Numbered from the stretch's first letter, positions 8,045-15,060 are shown. The stretch: DNA of 16,209 nt from CAZAPZ01 sp964487285 (GCA_964487285.1 CAZAPZ010000030.1:1-16209); one strand, 5' to 3'. Numbers and translations: made by a program. The notes: generated by a model from the letters alone, not told the origin.

Positions 8045-8640
8045 CTATCCTTTTCTGTCATCAACTAACACGGATGCTTGAGCCGTAGGCATTATAACCA
8101 TCTCTTCTATATCAACATGGCTTGGCCTTGTTGCGCAATAGTAAATAGCGTCGGTTATATCTTCAGCATTATAGAGGCGTAATATTTTTGTAAACTTTTT
8201 CCGCTCGGTTATTATCGCTATGAAAACGAATTTTGCTTAAATCCGTTTTAACCAATCCAGGATCAATCGCAGTTACCTTATATTACGGTATTAACAAGAT
8301 CCATGCGCAATGTTTTAGACAGCATTCTCGCAGCATTTTTAACGGCACAATAGACATTCCCGCCGGGATAAGCTTCTATGCCTGCTATATGATGCAATAT
8401 TAATTATGATTCCGGTTTTGCGCTTGATCATTGCAGGAAGTACGGCTTTCGTAACATATAGAAGTCCTTTAATGTTTGTATCGATTATCTGATCCCAATC
8501 GGATATGCCGCCTTTCCATAGTATTACCTTGCCAAAGCGTACAAAATTATATTGTCAGTCTATCTCTATCCGTCTTGCCCATACTAGAAAAAAATAACGA
8601 TACTTTTGGCATGCAGTTCTTTCATAGAACAGCTAATTTG
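8045..8640 (-). pseudogene. Degenerate short-chain dehydrogenase/reductase (YdfG-like)
   Basis: Read in shifting frames on the minus strand, this stretch spells a classical SDR. WKGGISDWDQIIDTNIKGL is followed by INIA then SIAGIEAYPGGNVYCAVKN (catalytic Ser and the Tyr-x-x-x-Lys pair intact). Then come AARMLSKTLRMDL, KVTAIDPGLVKTDLSK, NNRAEKVYKNITPL and AEDITDAIYYCATRPSHVDI, with a stop at 8045-8047. The pieces are joined by three apparent one-base insertions near 8387-8391, 8280-8287 and 8169-8173, and a one-base loss near 8529-8538. The N-terminal Rossmann glycine motif cannot be found; only a trace (KELHAK) remains near 8600-8625, so the left boundary is approximate. The parent would be an NADP-dependent 3-hydroxy-acid dehydrogenase-type enzyme. 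It is very unlikely to be functional. Confidence 0.85.
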
Positions 8641-8784
8641 AGATTTTATTTCTGTCTTAATCATAGTTTTTATGTATAAATATTTTTCTATCTCATTTGT
8701 TTTCAACTCATCTGAATTTAATAAATTGTAATCTTACCAAATGCGGTAATATGCAAGCTAACGTAATATTTTTTTATGCAATTC

Positions 8785-8812
8785 TTGACAAGATAATTTT
8801 TTTTCGTATAAG
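8785..8812 (+). promoter_or_regulatory. Strong sigma70-like promoter of the cytochrome cluster
   Basis: A perfect -35 TTGACA (8785-8790) and a near-consensus -10 TATAAG (8807-8812) are 16 bp apart, with a T8 run in the spacer. Transcription would start near 8819, about 46 nt before the GTG start of the first cytochrome-cluster gene. Confidence 0.65.
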
Positions 8813-8822
8813 TAAAGACTAT

Positions 8823-8851
8823 ATTGTCGAAATAGTAAACAAAATTGTCGA
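8823..8851. promoter_or_regulatory. Direct repeat ATTGTCGA, possible operator
   Basis: Two identical octamers ATTGTCGA lie at 8823-8830 and 8844-8851, start to start 21 bp apart (two helical turns). They sit in the untranslated leader just downstream of the predicted transcription start and before the GGAGG ribosome site (8856-8860). The spacing and place fit a tandem binding site for a response regulator or repressor. No known regulator was assigned. Confidence 0.4.
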
Positions 8852-8864
8852 GTTTGGAGGTTGA

Positions 8865-9263
8865 GTGAGAAATAAAACCCTTATTTTCGTTGGTTTTATA
8901 ATGTTCCTATCTTTTATATGTGAGAGCAGCAATGCAGCAATTCTTTTTGGAAGGGTAACAGACCAATCCAAGCATGCTATAGCAGGGGCAACGGTTGTCT
9001 TGGTAAAAGCGGCTGATGTAAAAAGAATAAACTCACTTTCCCCTGTGGAGGATCTTGCATTGGAGGCGTTCAAGAAAGGATATGCTGAGACGCTTACAAA
9101 TACTAATGGAAACTATAAATTTGGCAAAGTTCCAAACGGAAAATTTTTTCCGTTTGTTATTCCGGCAAAAGATGACACAATTCATCTGCCAGGTGGTAAT
9201 AAATCCAGAATAAGTATAGCCGTAAAAAAATCGGAAAGGCTTAATATTGAAATCACAACTTAA
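8865..9263 (+). CDS. Exported CarboxypepD_reg-like domain protein, N-terminal half of a frameshifted cytochrome
   Basis: The product is 132 residues with a GTG start 4 nt after GGAGG; the next in-frame ATG would remove the signal peptide. Residues 1-24 form a signal peptide ending SSNA. Residues 27-130 are a transthyretin-like CarboxypepD_reg-type beta-sandwich, recognisable from AGATVVLVKAADV (40-52) and the NGNYKFGKVPNG strand-turn. Both the domain and the NSLSPVEDLA segment match residues 47-175 of the octaheme lipoprotein encoded at 12697. In that paralogue the domain continues directly into a multiheme region. Here a one-base shift at or just after an A7 tract (9224-9230) sends the frame to a stop, while the heme region continues in the +1 frame. 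It is therefore best seen as the front of one broken gene, 8865-10422. Confidence 0.8.
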   Translation: MRNKTLIFVGFIMFLSFICESSNAAILFGRVTDQSKHAIAGATVVLVKAADVKRINSLSPVEDLALEAFKKGYAETLTNTNGNYKFGKVPNGKFFPFVIPAKDDTIHLPGGNKSRISIAVKKSERLNIEITT

Positions 9264-10422
9264 TCCATCGTCAAAAGCGCACTATGTCGGTTCTTCAAAA
9301 TGCCTTTCTTGCCACAGACGTGTCGCTATTAAATATACGCTTCTTTTTCTCGGATTAAGAAAACCGGGGAAATTGAACGGACTTCAAAAAATGGGTTTGA
9401 CCGGTTCCTACCATGATGCTGAAATTACGAATAAAAAAATGCTTGATAAATTTACAGAAAAGGATAAGTGGATATATTTATCAGGATATGGGGCTTGGCT
9501 TGGACATGACAAGCTGGGATACTATTTTCAGCTTGCAAAATCAAAAACGGCTATACGAACAAAGAAATTTAGAATAGACTTCACTTACGGTGGTGATACA
9601 AAGAATTGGAAAGCCGTTTTTCTTACCACAACAGGCATCACAAAAGATAAAAAGGGTAACTTGATTGTGAAATTTGTTCCCGACAAAGCAGGCTATACAT
9701 TAGATGACGACACAACAAATCAATATGACATAAATGTAGGGTGTGAAAAATGTCATGGTCCCGGATCCGAACACATAAAGCATCACGGCAGAGGAATTAT
9801 TCAGCCGGGCGATCTTCCGGCAGGAAGATACAGGCTTGTCTGCGGAAGATGCCATCAGAGAGGAACGGGCAAAGGCATAATAGACGGAATTCACACAACA
9901 GGTTCTGTTGCGTCTAAGGGAAATCTGTTACAAGGTGAAGCGATTGCATTTGCTCCGTCGGGTATCTCTCCTGCACGGTTTTATGGAACTAAAAACGGAA
10001 CAGGCATACTTCCGTTTACAGGTATTAAAACAGATAAGGGCTATTTTACTCCTATTAATATGAATAGCAATTCGCTTACGCTGCGTGAGATACAACGCTT
10101 TAATAAATCAGATAAAAAAAAGATAGCCGCAGCTGTGAAGAAACATATGACTAAAAGAGCATCGCCGGTTATGGGGGCTATGTATGATCCTCTCGGAATG
10201 AAGGTGGGACGCTGCACAAGCTGTCATATGCCTAATACGGCAAAATCGGCTGAATTTACAACGCAGAAGAACGGATTCATAGTGGGGGATATCAACTCTC
10301 ACACTTTCGATGTTATGGGTTTTATGCCGATAATGAAGATGAGAGCCAAATATGGAAAAACCGGTGTAACACCGAGCGGATATACAAATAAATGCGGGGT
10401 ATGTCATCATGGAACTAAATAG
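9247..10422 (+). CDS. Pentaheme c-type cytochrome, C-terminal half of a frameshifted gene
   Basis: The 391 residues counted from a weak TTG at 9247 have no signal peptide, which c-type heme attachment requires; the frame is open from 9226. Five CXXCH motifs lie at 19-23, 166-170, 199-203, 323-327 and 383-387. Family signatures are CEKCHGPGSEH, CHQRG, CHMPNTAKSA and NSHTFDVM, as in cytochrome c554-like multiheme proteins. It aligns with the octaheme lipoprotein at 12697, motif order being hemes 1, 3, 4, 7 and 8 of that protein; hemes 2, 5 and 6 lie in regions absent here. After heme 1 the paralogue has HTLHF where this protein has YTLLF, so likely axial histidines are gone. Function, if any, depends on frame correction with the upstream half. 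Otherwise it is a pseudogene. Confidence 0.82.
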   Translation: MKSQLNPSSKAHYVGSSKCLSCHRRVAIKYTLLFLGLRKPGKLNGLQKMGLTGSYHDAEITNKKMLDKFTEKDKWIYLSGYGAWLGHDKLGYYFQLAKSKTAIRTKKFRIDFTYGGDTKNWKAVFLTTTGITKDKKGNLIVKFVPDKAGYTLDDDTTNQYDINVGCEKCHGPGSEHIKHHGRGIIQPGDLPAGRYRLVCGRCHQRGTGKGIIDGIHTTGSVASKGNLLQGEAIAFAPSGISPARFYGTKNGTGILPFTGIKTDKGYFTPINMNSNSLTLREIQRFNKSDKKKIAAAVKKHMTKRASPVMGAMYDPLGMKVGRCTSCHMPNTAKSAEFTTQKNGFIVGDINSHTFDVMGFMPIMKMRAKYGKTGVTPSGYTNKCGVCHHGTK

Positions 10423-10672
10423 AAAAATAATTATTGCATTTGTTGTATCTATAATTCTTGCCGGCAGTGTGCTAAGTTCTTTTGCCGCAGAAAACGAGTA
10501 TCCGTCTTTTCTTGATACGGAAAAGCAGACTTTGCTATACGGCTCGCTTGAGAGCATGTTCAATTTTTCAAGCGGTTCAAACAATCCAAGCAATTTTTAT
10601 CAATATCTTGAACTTGGAAGCGACAACTTTCTTTTAGACGGAAACAGCTTCTATATATTACGGCTCACTTAA
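10409..10672 (+). CDS. Probable outer-membrane beta-barrel protein, N-terminal fragment
   Basis: The 87-residue reading frame begins with a signal peptide: MELNRK, a hydrophobic stretch IIIAFVVSIILAGSVL, and a likely cleavage after SSFA near residue 26. The mature part (LLYGSLESMFNF...FYQYLELGSDNFLLDGNSFY) looks like the first strands of a barrel. The frame ends at 10670-10672, but the +1 frame is open from 10638 and carries on as barrel-like sequence to 11627. The shift most likely lies in the TATATATTA tract at 10652-10660. The intact gene 10409-11627 would encode about 405 residues, with its start overlapping the cytochrome stop by 14 bp. I infer a porin-like conduit for electron transfer from its cytochrome neighbours. 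Confidence 0.7.
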   Translation: MELNRKIIIAFVVSIILAGSVLSSFAAENEYPSFLDTEKQTLLYGSLESMFNFSSGSNNPSNFYQYLELGSDNFLLDGNSFYILRLT

Positions 10673-10844
10673 CATTTCGCATAATCAGCCCGACAGCAAC
10701 AGAAACTGGAGGCTTTATTCAATTTTAGCTTACGATAGGTACAATAAAGGCAGTGTTGATGCCAGCGTAGGACGCTTCAACAAATTTATAGGTGCCCATT
10801 CGCTTCATCTTACCGGTGCTGATGTTTCCTACAAGATCGGCAAT

Positions 10845-11627
10845 GTGACCATCGGGTCTTTTGGAGGCCGCGATGACAATCAGAATAGATATTCGGTTTA
10901 TGCCGGCTACACAAATACCGTTTTCAAGGCGTTTTTATACGGAGTAAACAATCAGAATGCCGCGAATGAAGCCGATTATCAGGTCACAATGATTTTGCCG
11001 AAATTCTACGGCTATTTTTCAGGCGCTATCGCAAAATCCAAAGGACTGTTTTTTGCCGAGAACTATCTAAAAGCAAATCTCGACCGTTATTTTAATCCTT
11101 ATATAGCATACGACTACATTCAGGCTGATACGCTTTTTGCCGATTCGGATAATCCTGTGTTTCAACATCTCGCAGAAAAAGGCGGAGCATTTAAGACTGT
11201 TACCACAGGCATTGATTTTAATTGGATTAATCTGTCAGTAAAACATTTATGGCATACATATCCGAGAAAACATTACAATCTATACAATATTTCCTTCTAT
11301 TTTCCTCTTGATTCTATTCCTCTAACGATGACGGCGTATCTATTAAAGCTTGATGATCCCGAAAGAACCGACGGCTATCATGCAGCCGGTATTGGGGCTA
11401 TTTATAGACTCGGAAAAGGAGCAATTCACTCCGGTTTTGACTGGTATCACATTGCCAGAAGAATATATGGAAAAAATAGAGCAACCGATATAACAGGCGG
11501 AGTAAGCTACAATGTAACAAAAGATATTTCAGGAGACGCAACAATTGAGTATGATAAAAACCCTTTTTATAATCGTTTGACGCAGGTCTTTTTTTCACTG
11601 AAATACAGTTTTGAGGTAAAAAGATGA
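10845..11627 (+). CDS. Probable outer-membrane beta-barrel protein, C-terminal part of the frameshifted gene
   Basis: The first candidate start is an unconvincing internal GTG (MTIGSFGG, 260 residues). The same frame reads back without a stop to 10638 (YYGSLNIS, NWRLYSILAYDRY, KGSVDASVGRFNKFIG), so this is the continuation of the gene starting at 10409. The sequence alternates polar and hydrophobic or aromatic residues in short strands with Gly, Asn and Asp turns (RYSVYAGYTNTVFKAFLYG, GAIHSGFDWYHIA, TQVFFSLKYSFEV). It has no cysteine or heme motif, as expected of an outer-membrane barrel. It is not recognisably MtrB/PioB. Its stop overlaps the next cytochrome start by 4 bp, and a barrel between multiheme cytochromes suggests a porin-cytochrome complex. 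Confidence 0.7.
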   Translation: MTIGSFGGRDDNQNRYSVYAGYTNTVFKAFLYGVNNQNAANEADYQVTMILPKFYGYFSGAIAKSKGLFFAENYLKANLDRYFNPYIAYDYIQADTLFADSDNPVFQHLAEKGGAFKTVTTGIDFNWINLSVKHLWHTYPRKHYNLYNISFYFPLDSIPLTMTAYLLKLDDPERTDGYHAAGIGAIYRLGKGAIHSGFDWYHIARRIYGKNRATDITGGVSYNVTKDISGDATIEYDKNPFYNRLTQVFFSLKYSFEVKR

Positions 11628-12082
11628 ATATATATTTAAGATCGGCGCTGTCCATATTATTGCTGTCAACTGTTTTTGGCATAACAGCTCACGCTGATGC
11701 GTTAAAGCATCCTGAGAATCTGTTTAGCAACAGAAGGGCAATGTGCCTTCAGTGTCATGATAACTCGGAAACATTTTACAATAAAGTCAGAAATTTTCAG
11801 CATTCGGAAGGATTTATAAAAAACCACAATAGGTATGGAGTAAACCGTCAGGTTTGCGCAATGTGCCACAAGCCGAGCTTTTGCGTAACCTGTCATAATG
11901 TAAAAAACAATTCTCTTCCGTCAACTCGGCTGAAAAGCAGACCTGATCGATTTTCGATTCATCCGCCCAGCTGGCTTTCTATTCATCAGATTGAAGGAAG
12001 AAGCGATCCGGGCAAATGCTACAAATGTCACAGCAGTGATTTTGCCGGACAATGTTCAAGATGTCACAAGAGGCGGCCATGA
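11624..12082 (+). CDS. Small secreted pentaheme c-type cytochrome
   Basis: This 152-residue protein has a signal peptide (hydrophobic 8-20, cleavage likely after THA or AHA near residue 24) and no lipobox. It is therefore probably periplasmic. Five CXXCH motifs lie at 41-45, 78-82, 87-91, 132-136 and 144-148, one heme per about 25 mature residues, which gives a wire-like heme stack. Several extra His (60, 68, 113, 121) could serve as distal ligands. The ending CYKCHSSDFAGQCSRCHK is typical of compact multiheme proteins near Geobacter-type porin-cytochrome loci. It overlaps the barrel gene stop and the next lipoprotein start by 4 bp each, so it is tightly coupled to both. I infer it is the periplasmic donor feeding the barrel. 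Confidence 0.88.
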   Translation: MNIYLRSALSILLLSTVFGITAHADALKHPENLFSNRRAMCLQCHDNSETFYNKVRNFQHSEGFIKNHNRYGVNRQVCAMCHKPSFCVTCHNVKNNSLPSTRLKSRPDRFSIHPPSWLSIHQIEGRSDPGKCYKCHSSDFAGQCSRCHKRRP

Positions 12083-12534
12083 TGAAAATCAATAATCTGT
12101 TTACATTGCTGTTTGTGACACTTTTAATAGGCTTGCTTTCAGGATGCGGCGGAGCGGATATAAACGATCAAGCTCCTTTTGCAGGCTCAACACTTAGTCA
12201 TCCGGCCGATTGGGTTTCGGTATCGGCATTTCAAGCAAAGTCTATCAATTTTCACGGAATATTTGTCAACAAGTATGGAGACCAAAGCTGCACTCAGTGC
12301 CACGGCGCTGATTATAAAGGCGGAGTAGCCGGCGTCAGCTGTTATGCGTGTCACAACGGTCCATCGGGTAATGTTGGTCATCCTGCCGGATGGGGAAATC
12401 CTGCAACAGAAAGTGTGCATTTTCATGGGCATTATGCCAAAAAATATTCATTAGCCTGCACTGCTTGTCATGGCACTGATCTAAAAGGCGGATATGGGCC
12501 TTCATGCTACTCGTGTCATAGGAAACTTTGGTAA
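12079..12534 (+). CDS. Tetraheme c-type cytochrome lipoprotein with internal duplication
   Basis: The start at 12079 (ATGATG, overlapping the previous stop by 4 bp) follows an AGAGGCGG ribosome site. A longer frame from 12052 would put 9 polar residues before the signal sequence and is rejected. The 151-residue product has a signal peptide and lipobox LLSGC with Cys23 as lipidation site. Four CXXCH motifs lie at 71-75, 88-92, 127-131 and 143-147. Two tandem units, about 41-92 and 101-147, share HPA-x-W, F-HG, KY, C-x-x-CHG-x-D-x-KGG and SCY-x-CH, so each is a diheme module. It is probably anchored in the outer membrane beside the barrel, facing either the periplasm or the cell surface. Confidence 0.88.
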   Translation: MMKINNLFTLLFVTLLIGLLSGCGGADINDQAPFAGSTLSHPADWVSVSAFQAKSINFHGIFVNKYGDQSCTQCHGADYKGGVAGVSCYACHNGPSGNVGHPAGWGNPATESVHFHGHYAKKYSLACTACHGTDLKGGYGPSCYSCHRKLW

Positions 12535-12554
12535 TTATGTTTACAAGAGGAGCT

Positions 12555-12568
12555 GTATAATATTATAC
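12555..12568. promoter_or_regulatory. Perfect 14-bp palindrome upstream of the octaheme gene
   Basis: GTATAATATTATAC is fully self-complementary. It lies in the 162-nt gap between the tetraheme and octaheme genes, bracketed by AGCTGT (12551-12556) and ACAGCT (12587-12592). It may be an operator or part of a leader hairpin. Its high AT content makes chance occurrence possible. Confidence 0.3.
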
Positions 12569-12685
12569 TATTGCAGTGCATCATAAACAGCTTGATATCT
12601 ATATGAAAAGGTTTGTGATAAGGGGGTAAAAGATTATTTTTAAAATTAGGTTTGGGTATTTATATAACTAAAAAAATAAAACTTG

Positions 12686-12691
12686 AAGGAG
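12686..12691 (+). promoter_or_regulatory. Ribosome-binding site that fixes the octaheme gene start
   Basis: AAGGAG lies 5 nt before the ATG at 12697. This start puts the lipobox Cys at residue 20. An upstream in-frame start at 12652 would add 15 charged residues ahead of the signal peptide and has no ribosome site. Confidence 0.85.
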
Positions 12692-12696
12692 ATTTT

Positions 12697-15060
12697 ATGA
12701 AAAGTTGGAAAATGATTGCCTCGGGCATTGCTTCTGCATTTTTGCTTGCAGGGTGCGGCGGTGTAACTGCTTTAAATACACCGGTAACACCGGCAACAAC
12801 ACTGCCGGCAGGTGTTTCAGCAAATGCACTCTTTTATGGTACTGTGACGAATAACCATATTCTCACAGGGACTGCTTTGGGACCACAAGGAGGTGAGCCT
12901 CTTGCAGGCGCAACGGTTGTTCTTGTGAAAGCATCCGATGTAGAGGATTTCAATTCTTTGCAGCCGGTTGAAGATCTGGCAAATATGGCTAAGGCGAAAG
13001 GTTACCCTACTTATCTTACCGGTAAAACAGGGGTGTTTTCATTCACAAAAAGTGATTTTAATACATCTAATCCCGACACTGCAAGTTACTACACATTTGT
13101 TTTACCTCCGGGATATTCTTCTGATCCGGCAAAAGATAAATCGCTATATTGGCCGGGAAGCTGTGCTTCGCGTCAGGCTGTAAGCTACAGCGGGAAAATT
13201 GTTAATATCGGTGTTGCAGCAGATAATTGCGATGATCCGCAAGGTATGGTTCAAGTATCATATAAGAACACTTCGCCGGGGGGTACTAAGGCTACATACG
13301 TAGGATCGAAAATCTGCTTGGGTTGTCATACTGGAAAAACCGATCCGATGCACACTCTTCATTTTGTAGGGTTACGGGTACCGGGAGCATGGAATTCTAC
13401 TCAGACTCAAGGCGGTTATGTCGATAATGGAATCAAAGAGTTTACCTCATCCGGAAATTATATTAGCTTCACTTATAATGGTACAACAAAGTACGCCGTA
13501 CTTTCCAAAGATGCAAATGGTGCATATTGGGTTCAGATGGCATCTTCCAGCAGTTCAGCCATACTCTCTCCGAAATACAACGTTGCGTTTACCTATGGCG
13601 GCGAAGGACTTTATAAACAGCGCTATATGATGCTGGTTGGACCAAACGGACGTCCAGGAGTAGGACATGTTAAATTCGGCGGAAACGGATATTACTATGC
13701 TGCTCCGTTTCAGTTTAATGAGTCTAATGCCGATGTTTCGTCTGCAGCTTTTGGAGCTGACGGCGAGGCGTTTGACCAGTGGCAGACACCAGCAAGCAGC
13801 TCCGCTGCCGTATTCTATGATAATGGAACTGGAACGACGGCTGGATACGGTGCCAAAGAACGTTTTGCCACAGATTGTGAAGGATGTCATGGCGGATATG
13901 AAACGCATCTCAATGACAAAGGTTTACCTGTAACAAACTACACCGATCCTGTAGCAAGTGATGTTGCGGCCGGCAATATGGGCTGCGAGAAATGTCATGG
14001 ACCTGGCTCAAATCATGTTGCTCAGGCTGGACATGGACTTAACATAACATACCCTCAGGATCTTTCCAACGGACGTTTAACAGCGCTTTGCGGAACATGT
14101 CATCAGAGAGGACATGGCGGCGGCATACTTGAAGCCGGTGCCGATACTTCCAATGCAGGATTTGCATCAATCGGAAGCTTAACCGCAACGACTGATATAA
14201 CGGTTTTCAAACCCGGTATGAGCCCTGATCAATTTTATGGAAAAACTACTACAGTGGGCATTGCTCCTGTGTTTGGTACGAGCTCGGCTACTGCCTATTT
14301 TGATCCGGTAAGTACCACCGACAGCACACATTTTTGGCAGAATGCACAATATGAAAAGCTTGACCCGTTTGTAACAACTCTTAATGACGGTACTACTACA
14401 AAAACGCAGGCTACAGGATATATAAATGACTCTATGAGTCATCATCAACAGTATCTTGATCTTACAAGAGCTAAGATGTGGAAAAATGATCATGAACTTG
14501 TAACATGTATCGCTTGCCATGATGGACATGACGGCACTATTGCAGGGCAGCTGAATTTACCTGTTGATAACAATGCACTCTGCCTGGATTGCCATAATGG
14601 CGATGATATAGGACAGGCCAACGATAATCCTTTCGAAAAGATAACAGGAGCTATGGTTGACGATCTTGAAGCAGGATCAGCTACATATATAGGAAATCCG
14701 GTTATAGGCAAAGTGATAATGGCACATGTTGCAGATGTTACGGGTAATGGTATGGCAGGACAATTATACACGCCTACTAGTGCAAGTCCGATGGGACGCT
14801 GCATAACCTGTCATATGCCGAAAACTGCTAAATCTGCAAGATGGGTAAACAGTTTGAAAACCGATGTGTGGAACACCTCAACCGGTGCATTTAAATTTTA
14901 TCAGCAAGGCGATATTCATTCCCATTCATTTGATGTTATGACTACCGATGCTATAGCCGCAATGATGAAGGCAGAGAATAATGATACAACAAAAGTTGCT
15001 CCTGCGGCTGTCACAAATAAGTGCGCATATTGTCATACTGCAGGTAGTTTTGTTCCATAA
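12697..15060 (+). CDS. Octaheme c-type cytochrome lipoprotein with CarboxypepD_reg-like domain
   Basis: This 787-residue protein has a signal peptide with lipobox LLAGC (Cys20 lipidated) and a Thr/Pro-rich linker. A CarboxypepD_reg-like beta-sandwich spans about 45-175 (GEPLAGATVVLVKASDV at 66-82). A large multiheme region follows, with eight CXXCH motifs at 207-211, 394-398, 430-434, 465-469, 604-608, 629-633, 702-706 and 776-780. Signatures include CEKCHGPGSNH, CHQRG, a YLDL-to-CIACHDGH segment, CHMPKTAKSA and HSHSFDVM, as in cytochrome c554-like multiheme proteins. It is intact and has its own strong ribosome site. It is the full-length relative of the broken gene at 8865-10422. The likely role is a terminal, surface-exposed or outer-membrane electron-transfer protein, inferred from lipidation and the barrel upstream. 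A catalytic role such as reduction of an oxyanion is the alternative. Confidence 0.9.
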   Translation: MKSWKMIASGIASAFLLAGCGGVTALNTPVTPATTLPAGVSANALFYGTVTNNHILTGTALGPQGGEPLAGATVVLVKASDVEDFNSLQPVEDLANMAKAKGYPTYLTGKTGVFSFTKSDFNTSNPDTASYYTFVLPPGYSSDPAKDKSLYWPGSCASRQAVSYSGKIVNIGVAADNCDDPQGMVQVSYKNTSPGGTKATYVGSKICLGCHTGKTDPMHTLHFVGLRVPGAWNSTQTQGGYVDNGIKEFTSSGNYISFTYNGTTKYAVLSKDANGAYWVQMASSSSSAILSPKYNVAFTYGGEGLYKQRYMMLVGPNGRPGVGHVKFGGNGYYYAAPFQFNESNADVSSAAFGADGEAFDQWQTPASSSAAVFYDNGTGTTAGYGAKERFATDCEGCHGGYETHLNDKGLPVTNYTDPVASDVAAGNMGCEKCHGPGSNHVAQAGHGLNITYPQDLSNGRLTALCGTCHQRGHGGGILEAGADTSNAGFASIGSLTATTDITVFKPGMSPDQFYGKTTTVGIAPVFGTSSATAYFDPVSTTDSTHFWQNAQYEKLDPFVTTLNDGTTTKTQATGYINDSMSHHQQYLDLTRAKMWKNDHELVTCIACHDGHDGTIAGQLNLPVDNNALCLDCHNGDDIGQANDNPFEKITGAMVDDLEAGSATYIGNPVIGKVIMAHVADVTGNGMAGQLYTPTSASPMGRCITCHMPKTAKSARWVNSLKTDVWNTSTGAFKFYQQGDIHSHSFDVMTTDAIAAMMKAENNDTTKVAPAAVTNKCAYCHTAGSFVP

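Noticed and set aside
7881..8081. 66-residue plus-strand reading frame upstream of the SDR remnant
   Set aside because: It has no ribosome site, no recognisable motif and low-complexity content, and it overlaps the SDR pseudogene end. Probably chance in AT-rich DNA.
8476..8679. 67-residue plus-strand reading frame
   Set aside because: It lies antisense to the SDR pseudogene, whose minus-strand conserved motifs account for the sequence.
12052..12081. Longer start for the tetraheme lipoprotein (MFKMSQEAA extension)
   Set aside because: It would overlap 31 bp of the pentaheme gene and place polar residues before the signal peptide. The ATG at 12079 has a ribosome site and the operon's usual 4-bp overlap.
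12603..12626. Tiny ORF MKRFVIRG upstream of the octaheme gene, possible leader peptide
   Set aside because: It has no ribosome site and no attenuator-like residue run. The AAGGGGG inside it has no sensible start codon downstream.
12535..12696. Possible c-di-GMP (GEMM) riboswitch before the octaheme gene, as in some Geobacter cytochromes
   Set aside because: The conserved GEMM core (GGGACGCAAAGCC-like and tetraloop-receptor segments) is absent here and also absent upstream of 8865.
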